A DNA stretch of 64,000 bases, from assembly GCA_963716125.1 (NCBI GenBank), contig OY970294.1:1612001-1676000 (forward strand), in the 5' to 3' direction. Each line of letters starts with the position of its first letter. The first letter of the stretch is position 1. The notes under the pieces are model-generated. The model had not been told where the DNA came from, made no database searches, and was given only the letters and a program-made list of their open reading frames with translations. Source of the stretch: Acidiluteibacter sp963716125. GTDB taxonomy: Bacteria > Bacteroidota > Bacteroidia > Flavobacteriales_E > Vicingaceae. Both the position numbers and the translations under genes were made by a program. This document shows positions 6,029 to 15,210 of the stretch, piece after piece.

Positions 6029-7993
6029 ATGAAAAAAGTATTTTACATTTTATCCACACTTTTAATTATTAGTGCTTTTCAACTATCAGCTCAAACTCAA
6101 AAGGGACAGGATATGCTAACGGGGTCATTATATGATAAGTTTGGTTATTCAGTTAGCATGCCTAATACTTATACAATTGCAGTAGGAGCAACAGGTAAAG
6201 GTCCTTTTGCACAAGTAAGTATTTATAGCTGGAATGGAAATTCTTGGTCACTTAAAGGTTTAAGAATTAATGGAGAAACTGCAAATGATGGAACAGGATT
6301 TTCAGTGAGTATGCCAGACTCCAAAACTATTGCAATTGGAGCTCCTTTCAATAATGGTAATGGCTTCTATTCAGGTAACGTCAGAATTTATAAATGGAGT
6401 GGAAATACATGGATTCAAAAGGGCATTGATATAGATGGAGAAACTTCAAGTGATGAATCAGGATTTTCAGTGAGTATGCCTGATAGTAACACCGTTGCAA
6501 TTGGGGCACACAATAATTCCAACAGCAATGGAAGTGAGGCTGGACATGTTCGAGTTTATAAATGGAATGGAATAGCTTGGATTCAAAAAGGCATTGATAT
6601 CGATGGAGAAGCTTTTTCTGATGATTCAGGTTGGTCTGTTAGTATGCCTGATTCCAACACGGTTGCAATAGGTGCACCTGACAATTACGCTAATAATTTT
6701 AGTGGTCAAGTGCGCATTTATTCATGGAACGGTTTAGCATGGGTTCAAAAAGGCATTGATATAGATGGAGAAGCTACTGTTAATTATTCAGGTTGGTCGG
6801 TAAGTATGCCCGATTCAAATACGGTTGCTATTGGAGCACCCAAAAATAATAACAGTAATGGTATTTATGCCGGACATGTTCGAATATATAAATGGAATGG
6901 TATAGCTTGGATTCAAAAGGGGATAGATATTGATGGTAAGGCTGCAAGTTCAGAATTTGGGTATTCTGTTAGTATGCCTGATTCAAATACAGTAGCAATT
7001 GGAGCGAAAGGAGTAGGTGCTCTTTTTGGTTATACATATATTTATAAATGGAATGGTATAGCCTGGTTACAAAAAGGAATAACACTTAAGGGTGATTCTA
7101 TACGTGATAGATTTGGCTCTTCAGTTAATATGCCTGATTCTAATACTGTAGGCGTAGGTCAACCTTATGAATTTCCATCTGTTAATGCAGGGAAAGTTAA
7201 AGTTTATTCCTTTTGTGATAGTGCTACTGCTTCTACTATTTCACCAATTTTTTGTGATAGTTACATGTCCCCTAGTGGAAATTATAAGTGGACTACCTCA
7301 GGAACCTATCAAGATGTAATACACAACTCAGTTGGCTGTGACAGTATTATTACCATTAACTTAACTATTCAGAATACGAGAGATACAATTGCTCCAACTG
7401 CCTGTTTCAACTATATTTCACCTAGTGGGAAATATAATTGGAGGATTTCTGGAACTTATATGGATACTATTCCGAATATCAATAGTTGCGATAGTATTAT
7501 AACTATTCAGCTTACTGTAAAAGCAGTAGATATTTCAACTGGACGTGTGTCTAATTCTTTAATTTCAAATGCTTTTGGAGCTTCTTACCAATGGGTAAAT
7601 TGTGATAATAATTACGCTCCTATTTTAGGAGATACCAATCAAATTTTTACACCTACAGCCACCGGAAATTATGCAGTTATTGTTACTAAAAATGGCTGTG
7701 TAGATACCTCTCGATGTAATTTTGTTGTTGTAGTAGGTTTGATTGAAAATACTTTTGATGATATAAATATATATCCCAATCCTACCAATGGAAAGGTTAC
7801 AATCGATTTAGGAAGTAATAATTTAAAAGTCAACCTAAAAGTGAATGATATTAATGGTCTGCTTATACAAGAAAAATCAAATATTAACACAAAACAAATA
7901 GCTTTAGATTTATCTAATCATTCCAAAGGAGTTTATTTTATTACACTTCAGAATGAGACGAGTATTAGAGTTGTGAAATTGGTGAAGAATTAA
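6029..7993 (+). CDS. Secreted FG-GAP-like beta-propeller protein with T9SS sorting domain
   Basis: The 654-residue protein has a signal peptide (MKKVFYILSTLLIISAF to SAQT). About seven repeats of roughly 55-60 residues follow (to about residue 390), each with SVSMPDSNTVAIGA, HVRIYKWNG and AWIQKGIDIDGEA. They resemble integrin-type FG-GAP blades and should form a seven-bladed propeller. Two Cys-containing modules come next, each with SPSG, SGTY and CDSIITI. The C-terminus from about 575 is a type A T9SS sorting domain (IYPNPTNGKVTIDL ending VVKLVKN). The mature protein is exported through T9SS and attached to or released from the cell surface. Its ligand is unknown. A tandem paralogue follows with an almost identical leader and 3' third but diverged propeller blades. 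Confidence 0.8.
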   Translation: MKKVFYILSTLLIISAFQLSAQTQKGQDMLTGSLYDKFGYSVSMPNTYTIAVGATGKGPFAQVSIYSWNGNSWSLKGLRINGETANDGTGFSVSMPDSKTIAIGAPFNNGNGFYSGNVRIYKWSGNTWIQKGIDIDGETSSDESGFSVSMPDSNTVAIGAHNNSNSNGSEAGHVRVYKWNGIAWIQKGIDIDGEAFSDDSGWSVSMPDSNTVAIGAPDNYANNFSGQVRIYSWNGLAWVQKGIDIDGEATVNYSGWSVSMPDSNTVAIGAPKNNNSNGIYAGHVRIYKWNGIAWIQKGIDIDGKAASSEFGYSVSMPDSNTVAIGAKGVGALFGYTYIYKWNGIAWLQKGITLKGDSIRDRFGSSVNMPDSNTVGVGQPYEFPSVNAGKVKVYSFCDSATASTISPIFCDSYMSPSGNYKWTTSGTYQDVIHNSVGCDSIITINLTIQNTRDTIAPTACFNYISPSGKYNWRISGTYMDTIPNINSCDSIITIQLTVKAVDISTGRVSNSLISNAFGASYQWVNCDNNYAPILGDTNQIFTPTATGNYAVIVTKNGCVDTSRCNFVVVVGLIENTFDDINIYPNPTNGKVTIDLGSNNLKVNLKVNDINGLLIQEKSNINTKQIALDLSNHSKGVYFITLQNETSIRVVKLVKN

Positions 7994-8111
7994 TTGCTTA
8001 GAGCACTTTTTTGAGTAAATCTTGGCGGACTTAGTGGTTTTGGGAAAAAGGTAAATAACTATGTGAGTGATTTTCGTTAAATCAAGCGATACAATCTCGC
8101 AAATGCAGAGC

Positions 8112-8232
8112 TTTATTAATACTTCCAATCGTTGGAATATTTGCTTTAGTAGAAAAGTAATCAAATTATCTATAGAGTTTTAAAACTGTTATAATTGAAA
8201 TTATTATTAATTTAGTCTTCAAAATCAAATCT
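8112..8232 (+). repeat. Duplicated upstream region of the propeller genes
   Basis: About 120 bases before the second propeller gene match those before the first, including the last part of the leader ORF (CTTTAGTAGAAAAGTAATC), TATAGAGTTTTAAA and TTTAGTCTTCAAAATCAAA. The repeat distance of about 2204 bases equals the gene-to-gene distance, so the whole unit of leader tail, promoter region and gene was duplicated in tandem. The shared promoter region implies the same regulation. Confidence 0.75.
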
Positions 8233-10194
8233 ATGAAAAAAGTATTTTACATTTTATCCACTCTTTTAATTATTAGTGCTTTTCAACTATCAGCTCAAAC
8301 TCAAAAGGGATTGGATATTGATGGTGAATCGGCATCCGATGAATCAGGAAATTCTGTAAGTATGCCAAACGCATATACGATTGCCATTGGCGCTTACAAA
8401 AATGGTGTTTTAAATGGTCACGCTCGAATTTACGAATGGTCAGGTTCTACTTGGCATCAAAAGGGTCAAGATCTGGATGGGACAAATAATGATAATACAG
8501 GCATATCAGTTAGTATGCCTGATGCTAATACGATTGCTGTTGGTGCACATAGAAATGATCAAATTAATTTTAAATCAGGACAGGCTAGAATATATCAATG
8601 GAAAGATTCAGTTTGGGTTCAAAAAGGATTAAGTATTAATGGTTTGTCTGATAGTTATTTAGGTTACTCTATTGCTATGCCAGATAATAATACTGTTGCC
8701 GTTGGCGCTCCTTGTCTTCTTTCTAATATAGGCATAGGCTATATACGTATATATAAATGGAATGGAATTGCATGGATTCAAAAAGGTACAAATATTAGTG
8801 GGAATAATTTGGCGGATCTTTTTGGATATTCAATTAGTATGCCCGATAGTAATACCGTAGCGGTTGGCGCTCCATATGACGATAACTTAAATAGAAACAA
8901 TGCAGGTCTTGTGCGCATTTATAGATGGAATGGGTCTGCTTGGATTCAAAAAGGGATAGACCTAGTTGGTGAAGCAGCAAATAATTCGTTTGGTGCATCA
9001 GTTAGTATGCCTGATTCTAATATAATAGCTGTTGGAGCTCCAGATAACGACGGTAATGGAAATAAATCTGGTCATGTTCGCATTTTTAAGTGGAATGGAA
9101 GTGCATGGGCGCAGAGAGGATTGGATATAGATGGAGAAAGTAGTAATGATTTTTCAGGTTTTTCTACTAGCATGCCTGATACGAATACTGTAGCTATAGG
9201 TGCTTATGGAAATGATACAAATAGAGGTCATGTGCGTATTTATAAATGGAACGGTAGTATATGGGTGCAAAGAGGGATAGATATAGATGGTGAGAGCAAT
9301 GGCGATGAGTCAGGATATTCTGTAAGCATGCCAGATACCAATACATTGGGAATTGGAGCACCTTCCAATGACGGAAATGGTATAAATTCTGGTCAAACAC
9401 GAATATATTCCTTTTGTGATAGTGCTACTACTTCTAATATTTCACGTTCTGCATGCCATAATTATACATCACCTAGTGGTAACTATAATTGGGATACCTC
9501 AGGAACTTATCGAGATATAATATACAATTCAGTTGGTTGTGATAGTATTATTACCATTAACTTAACTATTCAGAATACGAGAGAAACAATTGCTCCTATT
9601 GCTTGTATTAATTATTTTTCACCAAGTGGGAAATACAATTGGGACACTTCTGGAACTTATATGGATACTATTCCGAATATCAATAGTTGTGATAGTATTA
9701 TAACTATTCAGCTTACTGTAAAAGCAGTAGATATTTCAACTGGACGTGTGTCTAATTCTTTAATTTCAAATGCTTTTGGAGCTTCCTACCAATGGGTAAA
9801 TTGTGATAATAATTACGCTCCTATTTCAGGAGATACCAATCAAATTTTTACACCAACATCCACTGGAAATTATGCAGTTATTGTTACTAAAAATGGCTGT
9901 GTAGATACCTCTCAATGTAATTTTGTTGTTGTAGTAGGTTTGATTGAAAATACTTTTGATGATATAAATATATATCCAAATCCTACCAATGGAAAGGTTA
10001 CAATCGATTTAGGAAGTAATAATTTAAAAGTCAACTTAAAAGTGAATAATATTAATGGTCAGCTCATACAAGAAAAATCAAATATTAACACAAAACAAAT
10101 AGCTTTAGATTTATCTAATCATCCCAAAGGAGTTTATTTTATTACACTTCAGAATGAGACAAATATTAGAGTTGTGAAATTGGTGAAGAATTAA
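8233..10194 (+). CDS. Secreted FG-GAP-like beta-propeller protein with T9SS sorting domain (tandem paralogue)
   Basis: The 653-residue product has the same signal peptide, seven propeller-type repeats, two CDSIITI modules and a T9SS C-terminal domain (IYPNPTNGKVTIDL to VVKLVKN) as its upstream neighbour. The 5' 75 bases and the last 600 or so bases are nearly identical between the two genes, while the propeller repeats differ in loops and spacing. This pattern suggests either gene conversion at the ends or diversifying change in the blades, as expected for a surface ligand-binding or phage-exposed protein. Like its paralogue it should be exported by T9SS. No T9SS machinery genes lie in this window. 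Confidence 0.8.
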   Translation: MKKVFYILSTLLIISAFQLSAQTQKGLDIDGESASDESGNSVSMPNAYTIAIGAYKNGVLNGHARIYEWSGSTWHQKGQDLDGTNNDNTGISVSMPDANTIAVGAHRNDQINFKSGQARIYQWKDSVWVQKGLSINGLSDSYLGYSIAMPDNNTVAVGAPCLLSNIGIGYIRIYKWNGIAWIQKGTNISGNNLADLFGYSISMPDSNTVAVGAPYDDNLNRNNAGLVRIYRWNGSAWIQKGIDLVGEAANNSFGASVSMPDSNIIAVGAPDNDGNGNKSGHVRIFKWNGSAWAQRGLDIDGESSNDFSGFSTSMPDTNTVAIGAYGNDTNRGHVRIYKWNGSIWVQRGIDIDGESNGDESGYSVSMPDTNTLGIGAPSNDGNGINSGQTRIYSFCDSATTSNISRSACHNYTSPSGNYNWDTSGTYRDIIYNSVGCDSIITINLTIQNTRETIAPIACINYFSPSGKYNWDTSGTYMDTIPNINSCDSIITIQLTVKAVDISTGRVSNSLISNAFGASYQWVNCDNNYAPISGDTNQIFTPTSTGNYAVIVTKNGCVDTSQCNFVVVVGLIENTFDDINIYPNPTNGKVTIDLGSNNLKVNLKVNNINGQLIQEKSNINTKQIALDLSNHPKGVYFITLQNETNIRVVKLVKN

Positions 10195-10204
10195 ATTGGA
10201 ATAA

Positions 10205-10356
10205 AAAAAATAACCGCCAAGTCGCAAAGTGGATAAAAAAACTTTGTGCCCTTTTTGAAAACTTCAGTGAACTTAGTGGTTAGAGAAAATAAATGTTTAA
10301 TTGTAAGTGATTGATTTTTTGCGTTCTCTGCGCCTTTGCGGTGAAAAAAGAATTAC
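10205..10356. repeat. Dispersed repeat, copy 1 of 3
   Basis: About 150 bases start AATAACCGCCAAGTCGCAAAG, pass through GAACTTAGTGGTTAGA and GCGTTCTCTGCGCCTTTGCG, and end GGTGAAAAAAGAATTA. The ends are complementary (CCGCAAAG-like and CTTTGCGG), so it can fold on itself. It has no coding capacity that I trust. It lies in the gap between the convergent propeller and Fic genes. Two more copies lie on the other side of the Fic gene. Confidence 0.7.
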
Positions 10357-10376
10357 CGCATCTACGGAACATTTAT

Positions 10377-11855
10377 TTAACTAATAATCTTTAAAACCCC
10401 TTCATTGCTCTCCTTAAATGCATTACTTTTTACAAGTATATTTTCCATTTCTTCCACATCAATTCCCTTTAAGGTATGACTAAAAATCTGTGCTCTATGA
10501 AGCATTCTTATAAATACTGAAGGATCTTTTGTTCTTGTTAATCTATGTAATGCACCTAAATAGTCTTCTCGATAAACTGTTGGGATTATAATTTTAGTTT
10601 GCTTTGCCGAGGTTAATTCTGCGTTCATCATCACACGGGAAATACGACCATTACCATCAAGAAATGGATGGACTTCACTTACTACAAACATGATATAAGC
10701 CGCTTTTGCGAAAGAATTTTTTAATGCTTTATAATAATCAAAACTTTTATATAAGGTACCTAAAACTAATTCCTTGTCGACAAAATATGAATTTCCAGCT
10801 CGGTTATTTTTATCTTTAAATTTTCCTGGCTTTTTATCCTCACGAGAACCTAAAAGAATTTTATGTCTATACTGAAGTATTTCTACTAAGTTTTCTTTTG
10901 AATGTGGTACAATTTGCATTTCTTGTCGATTAGAAACCAATTGGTATGTTCCCAACACATCGTGAGAATCTTCATTACGTGTCGCCAATGGTTTTTGAGT
11001 CGCTATTATTTTTCTCGCTTCTTCAATATCAAAAATAGTACCTTCTATATAATTTGAAAAATAACTCTCGTAAAAAGCAAAATTTCTGTAAGCTTTATTC
11101 GTTGTATTTTGTTCTTCATAGTTTTTAAACTCTTGTTGCTGCAATTCTCTAAATAACACTTCAAATAATTCCACACGATCAGCGTCATAAGGTATACCAA
11201 ATGCTCTTGCTTTAGCTAATGGAGATTTTAGCATGCTTGAAGATTTAGTAGTGAGTAGTGCACTTATAATCTGATTGAGTTTTACAAACTCTTTTTGCAT
11301 TCCAATGATTTCTGCAATTTCTTTTGCTCTATTTCTTAAATTGTTTAATTCTTCTTCCCCATTTACACGAATAATTTGTTCTAACTTTTCTTCCATTTGG
11401 GGCAGTGTAAGTATTTTAGAGTCAGCGCCTACTTTTCTTGATACTTGAAGGTTTTCGAGAAAAGCCCTTTCTTTCTGAGAAACAAATAAATCTCCTGAAA
11501 AATGAATATCTCCTTCTATGGCTGCAAAACCCTCCATAAAGCGTATAGTTACACCTGGTAGTTTTATCTTTTTTGTATATTTATAAGTGACAAATAATTG
11601 TCCTGATGAGGTGGGTTTAAATTCAAAAGCAGAGCGATGACTCAAGACCGATCCTGGAAATAGATTTCCTAAAATTGGAAAAATATTGCGTTGAATTATA
11701 TCTTCGGGGCTATCTTCAAGATTAGAAGTATAAATTCTTGATGCAATTTTTTTTATCTGACCTTCTTTTTCAAGTTTTGAAATTTGTCTTGAAATTGTAG
11801 AATCAGGAGATCCATATATAATTTCCTGAAGATGTATTTGCTTATTTTTTTCCAT
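10377..11855 (-). CDS. Fic-family AMP-transferase with N-terminal AbiEi-like winged-helix region
   Basis: The 492-residue protein joins two parts. Residues 1-170 begin with a winged-helix-like stretch (STISRQISKLEKEGQIKKI) and continue with LSHRSAFEF, KIKLPG and RAFLENL, which resembles AbiEi/transcriptional-regulator type antitoxins. Residues 200-480 form a Fic domain with the full catalytic motif HPFLDGNGRISR at 396-407, where His should transfer AMP to a hydroxyl of a target protein. The segment SNYIEG at 267-272 fits the inhibitory (S/T)xxxE(G/N) motif, so the enzyme is probably autoinhibited by Glu271. The N-terminal region may add DNA binding or autoregulation. It stands alone, flanked by dispersed repeats. 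The target is unknown; a role in stress or phage defence is inference. Confidence 0.85.
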   Translation of the reverse strand: MEKNKQIHLQEIIYGSPDSTISRQISKLEKEGQIKKIASRIYTSNLEDSPEDIIQRNIFPILGNLFPGSVLSHRSAFEFKPTSSGQLFVTYKYTKKIKLPGVTIRFMEGFAAIEGDIHFSGDLFVSQKERAFLENLQVSRKVGADSKILTLPQMEEKLEQIIRVNGEEELNNLRNRAKEIAEIIGMQKEFVKLNQIISALLTTKSSSMLKSPLAKARAFGIPYDADRVELFEVLFRELQQQEFKNYEEQNTTNKAYRNFAFYESYFSNYIEGTIFDIEEARKIIATQKPLATRNEDSHDVLGTYQLVSNRQEMQIVPHSKENLVEILQYRHKILLGSREDKKPGKFKDKNNRAGNSYFVDKELVLGTLYKSFDYYKALKNSFAKAAYIMFVVSEVHPFLDGNGRISRVMMNAELTSAKQTKIIIPTVYREDYLGALHRLTRTKDPSVFIRMLHRAQIFSHTLKGIDVEEMENILVKSNAFKESNEGVLKIIS

Positions 11856-11949
11856 TATGAATACTTATTAATACAAAAATGATAAATATTTTCCATTATA
11901 ATGGCATAATTGATAAATATTTTCCACTATAAAGTTAAATGTATTTTTA

Positions 11950-12120
11950 AAAAAATAACCGCAAAGTTCGCAAAGCAGATAAAAAAACTTGGTGTCCTTT
12001 GTGAAGACCTTAGTGAACTTAGTGGTTAGAAAATAAATGTTTAATTGGAAGAAATTGATCCTCTGCGTTCTCTGCGCCTTTGCGGTGAAAAAAGAATTAA
12101 CCACCAAGAACACCATGAAG
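11950..12120. repeat. Dispersed repeat, copy 2 of 3
   Basis: It contains AATAACCGCAAAGTTCGCAAAG, GTGAACTTAGTGGTTAGA and GCGTTCTCTGCGCCTTTGCG like copy 1, then AATTAACCACCAAGAACACC. The reverse strand reads FTAKAQRTQR, a reading that arises from this repeat sequence and is not a gene. The 770-base gap between the Fic gene and mqnE holds copies 2 and 3 and nothing else that I can identify. Confidence 0.75.
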
Positions 12121-12206
12121 ACACAAAGTTCACCAAGGGTTTCAAATCCAGTTAAGCCTGAAAAGCTGACATTATTGTAAAATATAAATAGGAATAGAAA
12201 ATTTAA

Positions 12207-12380
12207 AAAAAATAACCGCGAAGTCGCAAAGTTCGCAAAGCGAATAAAAAAACTTTGTGCCCTTTGTGAAACCTTAGTGAACTTAGTGGTTAGAATATAA
12301 ATGTTTAATTCTAAGAAATTGATTCTCTGCGTTCTCTGCGTCTTTGCGGTGGAAAAGAATTAACCACCAAGAACACTAAG
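12207..12380. repeat. Dispersed repeat, copy 3 of 3
   Basis: It starts AATAACCGCGAAGTCGCAAAG and ends TTTGCGGTGGAAAAGAATTAACC with AACCACCAAGAACACTAAG. It is about 90% like copy 2 and in the same orientation, 260 bases further on. The remaining 245 bases up to the mqnE stop show no feature. Confidence 0.75.
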
Positions 12381-12626
12381 TAGTCTAAAAATTCACCATG
12401 TTTTTTTTATCAGCGGTAATCAATAAAACCTGATGGTATAATTTTAATTTTTGTTTTTAGCAGAGATATAGGTAGTTTTTATAGAATTCATCCAAGCCTG
12501 AAGGGCTGGAATTATTATAAAAACAAAATAGAATATAGGAAGTAAAACTTTGAAAGGGTGAAATAGTTAACTCTATTAGTTTTACTTTTAGTAGATTATA
12601 GATTAAATTCGTGATTATGACTCAAA

Positions 12627-13796
12627 TTAATAAGGACTAACCTTTTCTTCTTCATATTCTTGGCTATAATCCTTAATTACATTATAAACACTGTCTCTTT
12701 CTATAGGTTTGCGTTTTACATCCTTAATCATTTTAACCAACTGCTCCGTTGTCATAGATGGGTTTTGCTCTTCAGCACCTGCCATAGAATAGATTTTGGT
12801 AGTATCATCAATAGTACCGTCAATATCATTCACACCATAAGAAAGAGAAATTTGAGCGGTATCTCTACCTATCATCGGCCAATAAGCCTTCATATGAGGG
12901 AAATTATCCAAATAAATTCTTGCAATGGCATAGTTTCTTAAATCTTCAATCACTGAAACCTCATTGACATGACTCATTTGATTGTTTCCGTTGCGATATT
13001 TTAAAGGAATAAATGTATTGAAACCTCCAGTTTTATCTTGCAGTTTTCTTAGTCTATCCATATGATCTACACGATCTTCAAAGCTTTCCACATGTCCATA
13101 TAACATCGTAGCATTAGAAGGCATTCCTATTTCATGAGCTGTTTGATGGATTTCTAACCATTCATCAGATGTACATTTATCTTTGCAGATTTCATTTCTG
13201 ATAGCTTCTGCAAAAATCTCTGCACCACCGCCAGGTAATGAATTTTGACCGTGATCTTTTAATATTTGTAGCCCTTCTCTATAACTCACTTTTGCCTTTC
13301 TACACATGTATTCAAGCTCAACTGCTGTAAAAGCCTTTACGTGAATATCAGGTCTAATTTCTTTAATTTTCTTGATTAGATTAGCAAAATAATGCAAACC
13401 CATTTTTGGGTGAACTCCACCAACAATATGAACTTCAGTTACATTAGTACCATCATAACTTCTAACTTTTTCTAGAATCTGCTCTTCGCTCAGTTCCCAT
13501 GCATCGTATTCTGTTTTTTCACGAATTAATTTAGAGTAAGCACAGAATTTACAATCAAAGACACAAATATTGGTCGGCTCTACATGAAAATTCTTATTGA
13601 AATAAGTGTTGTTGTCATGCTTTTTTTCTCGAATGTAGTTGGCCAAAGCACCTAAAAATGAGAGTTCTCCTTTTTTATAAAGTTGTACACCTTCCTCAAA
13701 AGTAATGCGTTCGTCGTTCACTACCTTCTGTGCAATATTTTTTAAATCTTGATCTATATTTCCTTTAAGTAAAAGCGAGATTGTTTCTGAGCTCAT
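12627..13796 (-). CDS. mqnE: Aminofutalosine synthase MqnE (radical SAM)
   Basis: MqnE is the radical S-adenosylmethionine enzyme that joins the MqnA product to form aminofutalosine, the second step of the futalosine route to menaquinone. The 389-residue protein has the family length. The 4Fe-4S ligands are C78, C82 and C85 in NICVFDCKFC, and LPGGGAEIF near residue 190 is characteristic of MqnE/MqnC-type proteins. I chose MqnE over MqnC from the VEPTNIC start of the cluster region and the SLPGGGAEIF and MPSNATMLYGH segments. No other mqn gene is next to it. The ATG matches where radical SAM homologues begin. It implies respiration with menaquinone made without the classical Men pathway. Confidence 0.88.
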   Translation of the reverse strand: MSSETISLLLKGNIDQDLKNIAQKVVNDERITFEEGVQLYKKGELSFLGALANYIREKKHDNNTYFNKNFHVEPTNICVFDCKFCAYSKLIREKTEYDAWELSEEQILEKVRSYDGTNVTEVHIVGGVHPKMGLHYFANLIKKIKEIRPDIHVKAFTAVELEYMCRKAKVSYREGLQILKDHGQNSLPGGGAEIFAEAIRNEICKDKCTSDEWLEIHQTAHEIGMPSNATMLYGHVESFEDRVDHMDRLRKLQDKTGGFNTFIPLKYRNGNNQMSHVNEVSVIEDLRNYAIARIYLDNFPHMKAYWPMIGRDTAQISLSYGVNDIDGTIDDTTKIYSMAGAEEQNPSMTTEQLVKMIKDVKRKPIERDSVYNVIKDYSQEYEEEKVSPY

Positions 13797-13846
13797 AATA
13801 TCCGATTAAATATGGTGCAAAATTACTCAATCAACTAGAGAATTTG

Positions 13847-15064
13847 CTATTTTAAGGCATTAACTTTAACAAATTTCTGTATCAATTGTTGACGATTAGA
13901 CAGAATTTTTAAGAAATAAATTCCATTGTTCAATGTAGAAACATCAACTACAGTAGTTTGATGTATGTTTTGTCGTACAACTACTTTTTTGCCTTCCAAA
14001 TTAATAATTTCATAAGAATATTTGTCTGATTTGGAGTATTCTATATTGATTTCATTTTCGCAGTAAGTTGGAAAGATTTTAAAATAGTGAGATAAGTTAT
14101 TTTCCTCTAAACCTACACCTCCACAGGCAACTGAATTGAGGATGGGAGCTCTTAATTGATTGATAGCATTGATTATTCTACTTTTTTGACCTAAAGTAAA
14201 TGCATTCATACAATTATCATCTGTATAATCCATATAATTCATAAACATATCACCGCTATTGGTGCACGAAGTTGAAGGATGAGCAGGACAACCATAGTTT
14301 GGACCAAATTGGTTGGGCGTGTCATTTACTAAATCATCTGAGCTGCAACCACCTCCACCGCTTCCCCATAAATGCAAAAGTCCTAGCCAGTGCCCAACTT
14401 CATGAGTTGTAGTTCTACCCTTATTATAAGGAAAACTCGAGTATGGAGTAGTTCCAAAATTCTCATAATCAATTACAATTCCATCTTGATCTGCAGGTGC
14501 TATACCAGGAGGATAAGTAAACCCTAAATCTCCATTTCCGATTTCACACACCCAAATATTCATATATTGGTCTCTGTTCCATATATCTGAGCCGCCATTA
14601 CTAGTTTTATAATAGTTGTTAGTATTTCCAATAGCTGAAACAGTGGTTGGTCTTCTTGTAATTCCGTTGGTGGGATTGCCGTTAGGATCAACCGTTGCTA
14701 AACAAAATTCAATTTCTGCATCAACTGCTGAAAATACATTGGGAGTGAGATTGGCATCTGTATTTAGCCTTCTAAAATCCTTATTTAGAGCGTTAATTTG
14801 AGAAAAAACTTGTGCATTGCTAATATTTTGAGAAGAATTTTTATAAATAATATGTATCACCACTGGAATAGTAATAATACCTGCTTTATTGATATTATTT
14901 GCTTGTGCTAAGCGTTTGTTTTGATTTTTATTAATTTCAACCAACTCAGGATGAGAAAGGAATAACTCTTGCAATTTTTCATCGCTACTACACTTCCGTT
15001 GATTGTTTTGAGCAAATAGATTGCCTACAACTATAAAACTAATTAAAAATAGAAGTTGTTTCAT
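13847..15064 (-). CDS. Secreted M43 (pappalysin-type) metalloprotease with T9SS sorting domain
   Basis: The 405-residue protein begins with a signal peptide (MKQLLFLISFIVVGNLFAQ). The zinc site HEVGHWLGLLH spans residues 221-231, with ligands H221, H225, H231 and catalytic E222. The Met-turn MNYMDY lies at 275-280. Together these identify a metzincin of family M43, the cytophagalysin/ulilysin group. Residues 323-405 (IFPTYCENEINIEY to IQKFVKVNALK) form a T9SS type A sorting domain, so it is exported across the outer membrane. Likely roles are digestion of environmental proteins or processing of surface proteins. It stands alone between mqnE, 50 bases downstream on the same strand, and a long gap. 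Confidence 0.88.
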   Translation of the reverse strand: MKQLLFLISFIVVGNLFAQNNQRKCSSDEKLQELFLSHPELVEINKNQNKRLAQANNINKAGIITIPVVIHIIYKNSSQNISNAQVFSQINALNKDFRRLNTDANLTPNVFSAVDAEIEFCLATVDPNGNPTNGITRRPTTVSAIGNTNNYYKTSNGGSDIWNRDQYMNIWVCEIGNGDLGFTYPPGIAPADQDGIVIDYENFGTTPYSSFPYNKGRTTTHEVGHWLGLLHLWGSGGGGCSSDDLVNDTPNQFGPNYGCPAHPSTSCTNSGDMFMNYMDYTDDNCMNAFTLGQKSRIINAINQLRAPILNSVACGGVGLEENNLSHYFKIFPTYCENEINIEYSKSDKYSYEIINLEGKKVVVRQNIHQTTVVDVSTLNNGIYFLKILSNRQQLIQKFVKVNALK

Positions 15065-15167
15065 TGGATAAAATTATTAAAAAGCAACCATTTAATAGAT
15101 TTTTCGTCTATTAAATAACAAATCTACGTAAGTAGTTTGCTTTTATGTTTGTTTTTCCCATTCCCGT

Positions 15168-15210
15168 AAAAAACCCTTTTGGTTAGTTTAACTGAGAGGG
15201 TTTTTTTTAT
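15168..15210. terminator. Candidate hairpin in the gap upstream of the M43 gene
   Basis: AAAACCCTTTTGGTTAGTTT and GAGAGGGTTTTTTTTA form a stem (AAACCCT with AGGGTTT) followed by eight T on the plus strand. It is upstream of the minus-strand protease start, so it would end plus-strand transcripts, although no plus-strand gene precedes it. It may be a relic or act in another context. Confidence 0.4.

Noticed and set aside
1..10200. A complete insertion sequence or transposon
   Set aside because: No DDE transposase or matching terminal inverted repeats were found; only the recombinase pair and direct repeats are present.
11868..12116. 82-codon minus-strand ORF containing FTAKAQRTQR
   Set aside because: It is read from the dispersed repeat; the same peptide would arise from every copy and has no domain or start context.
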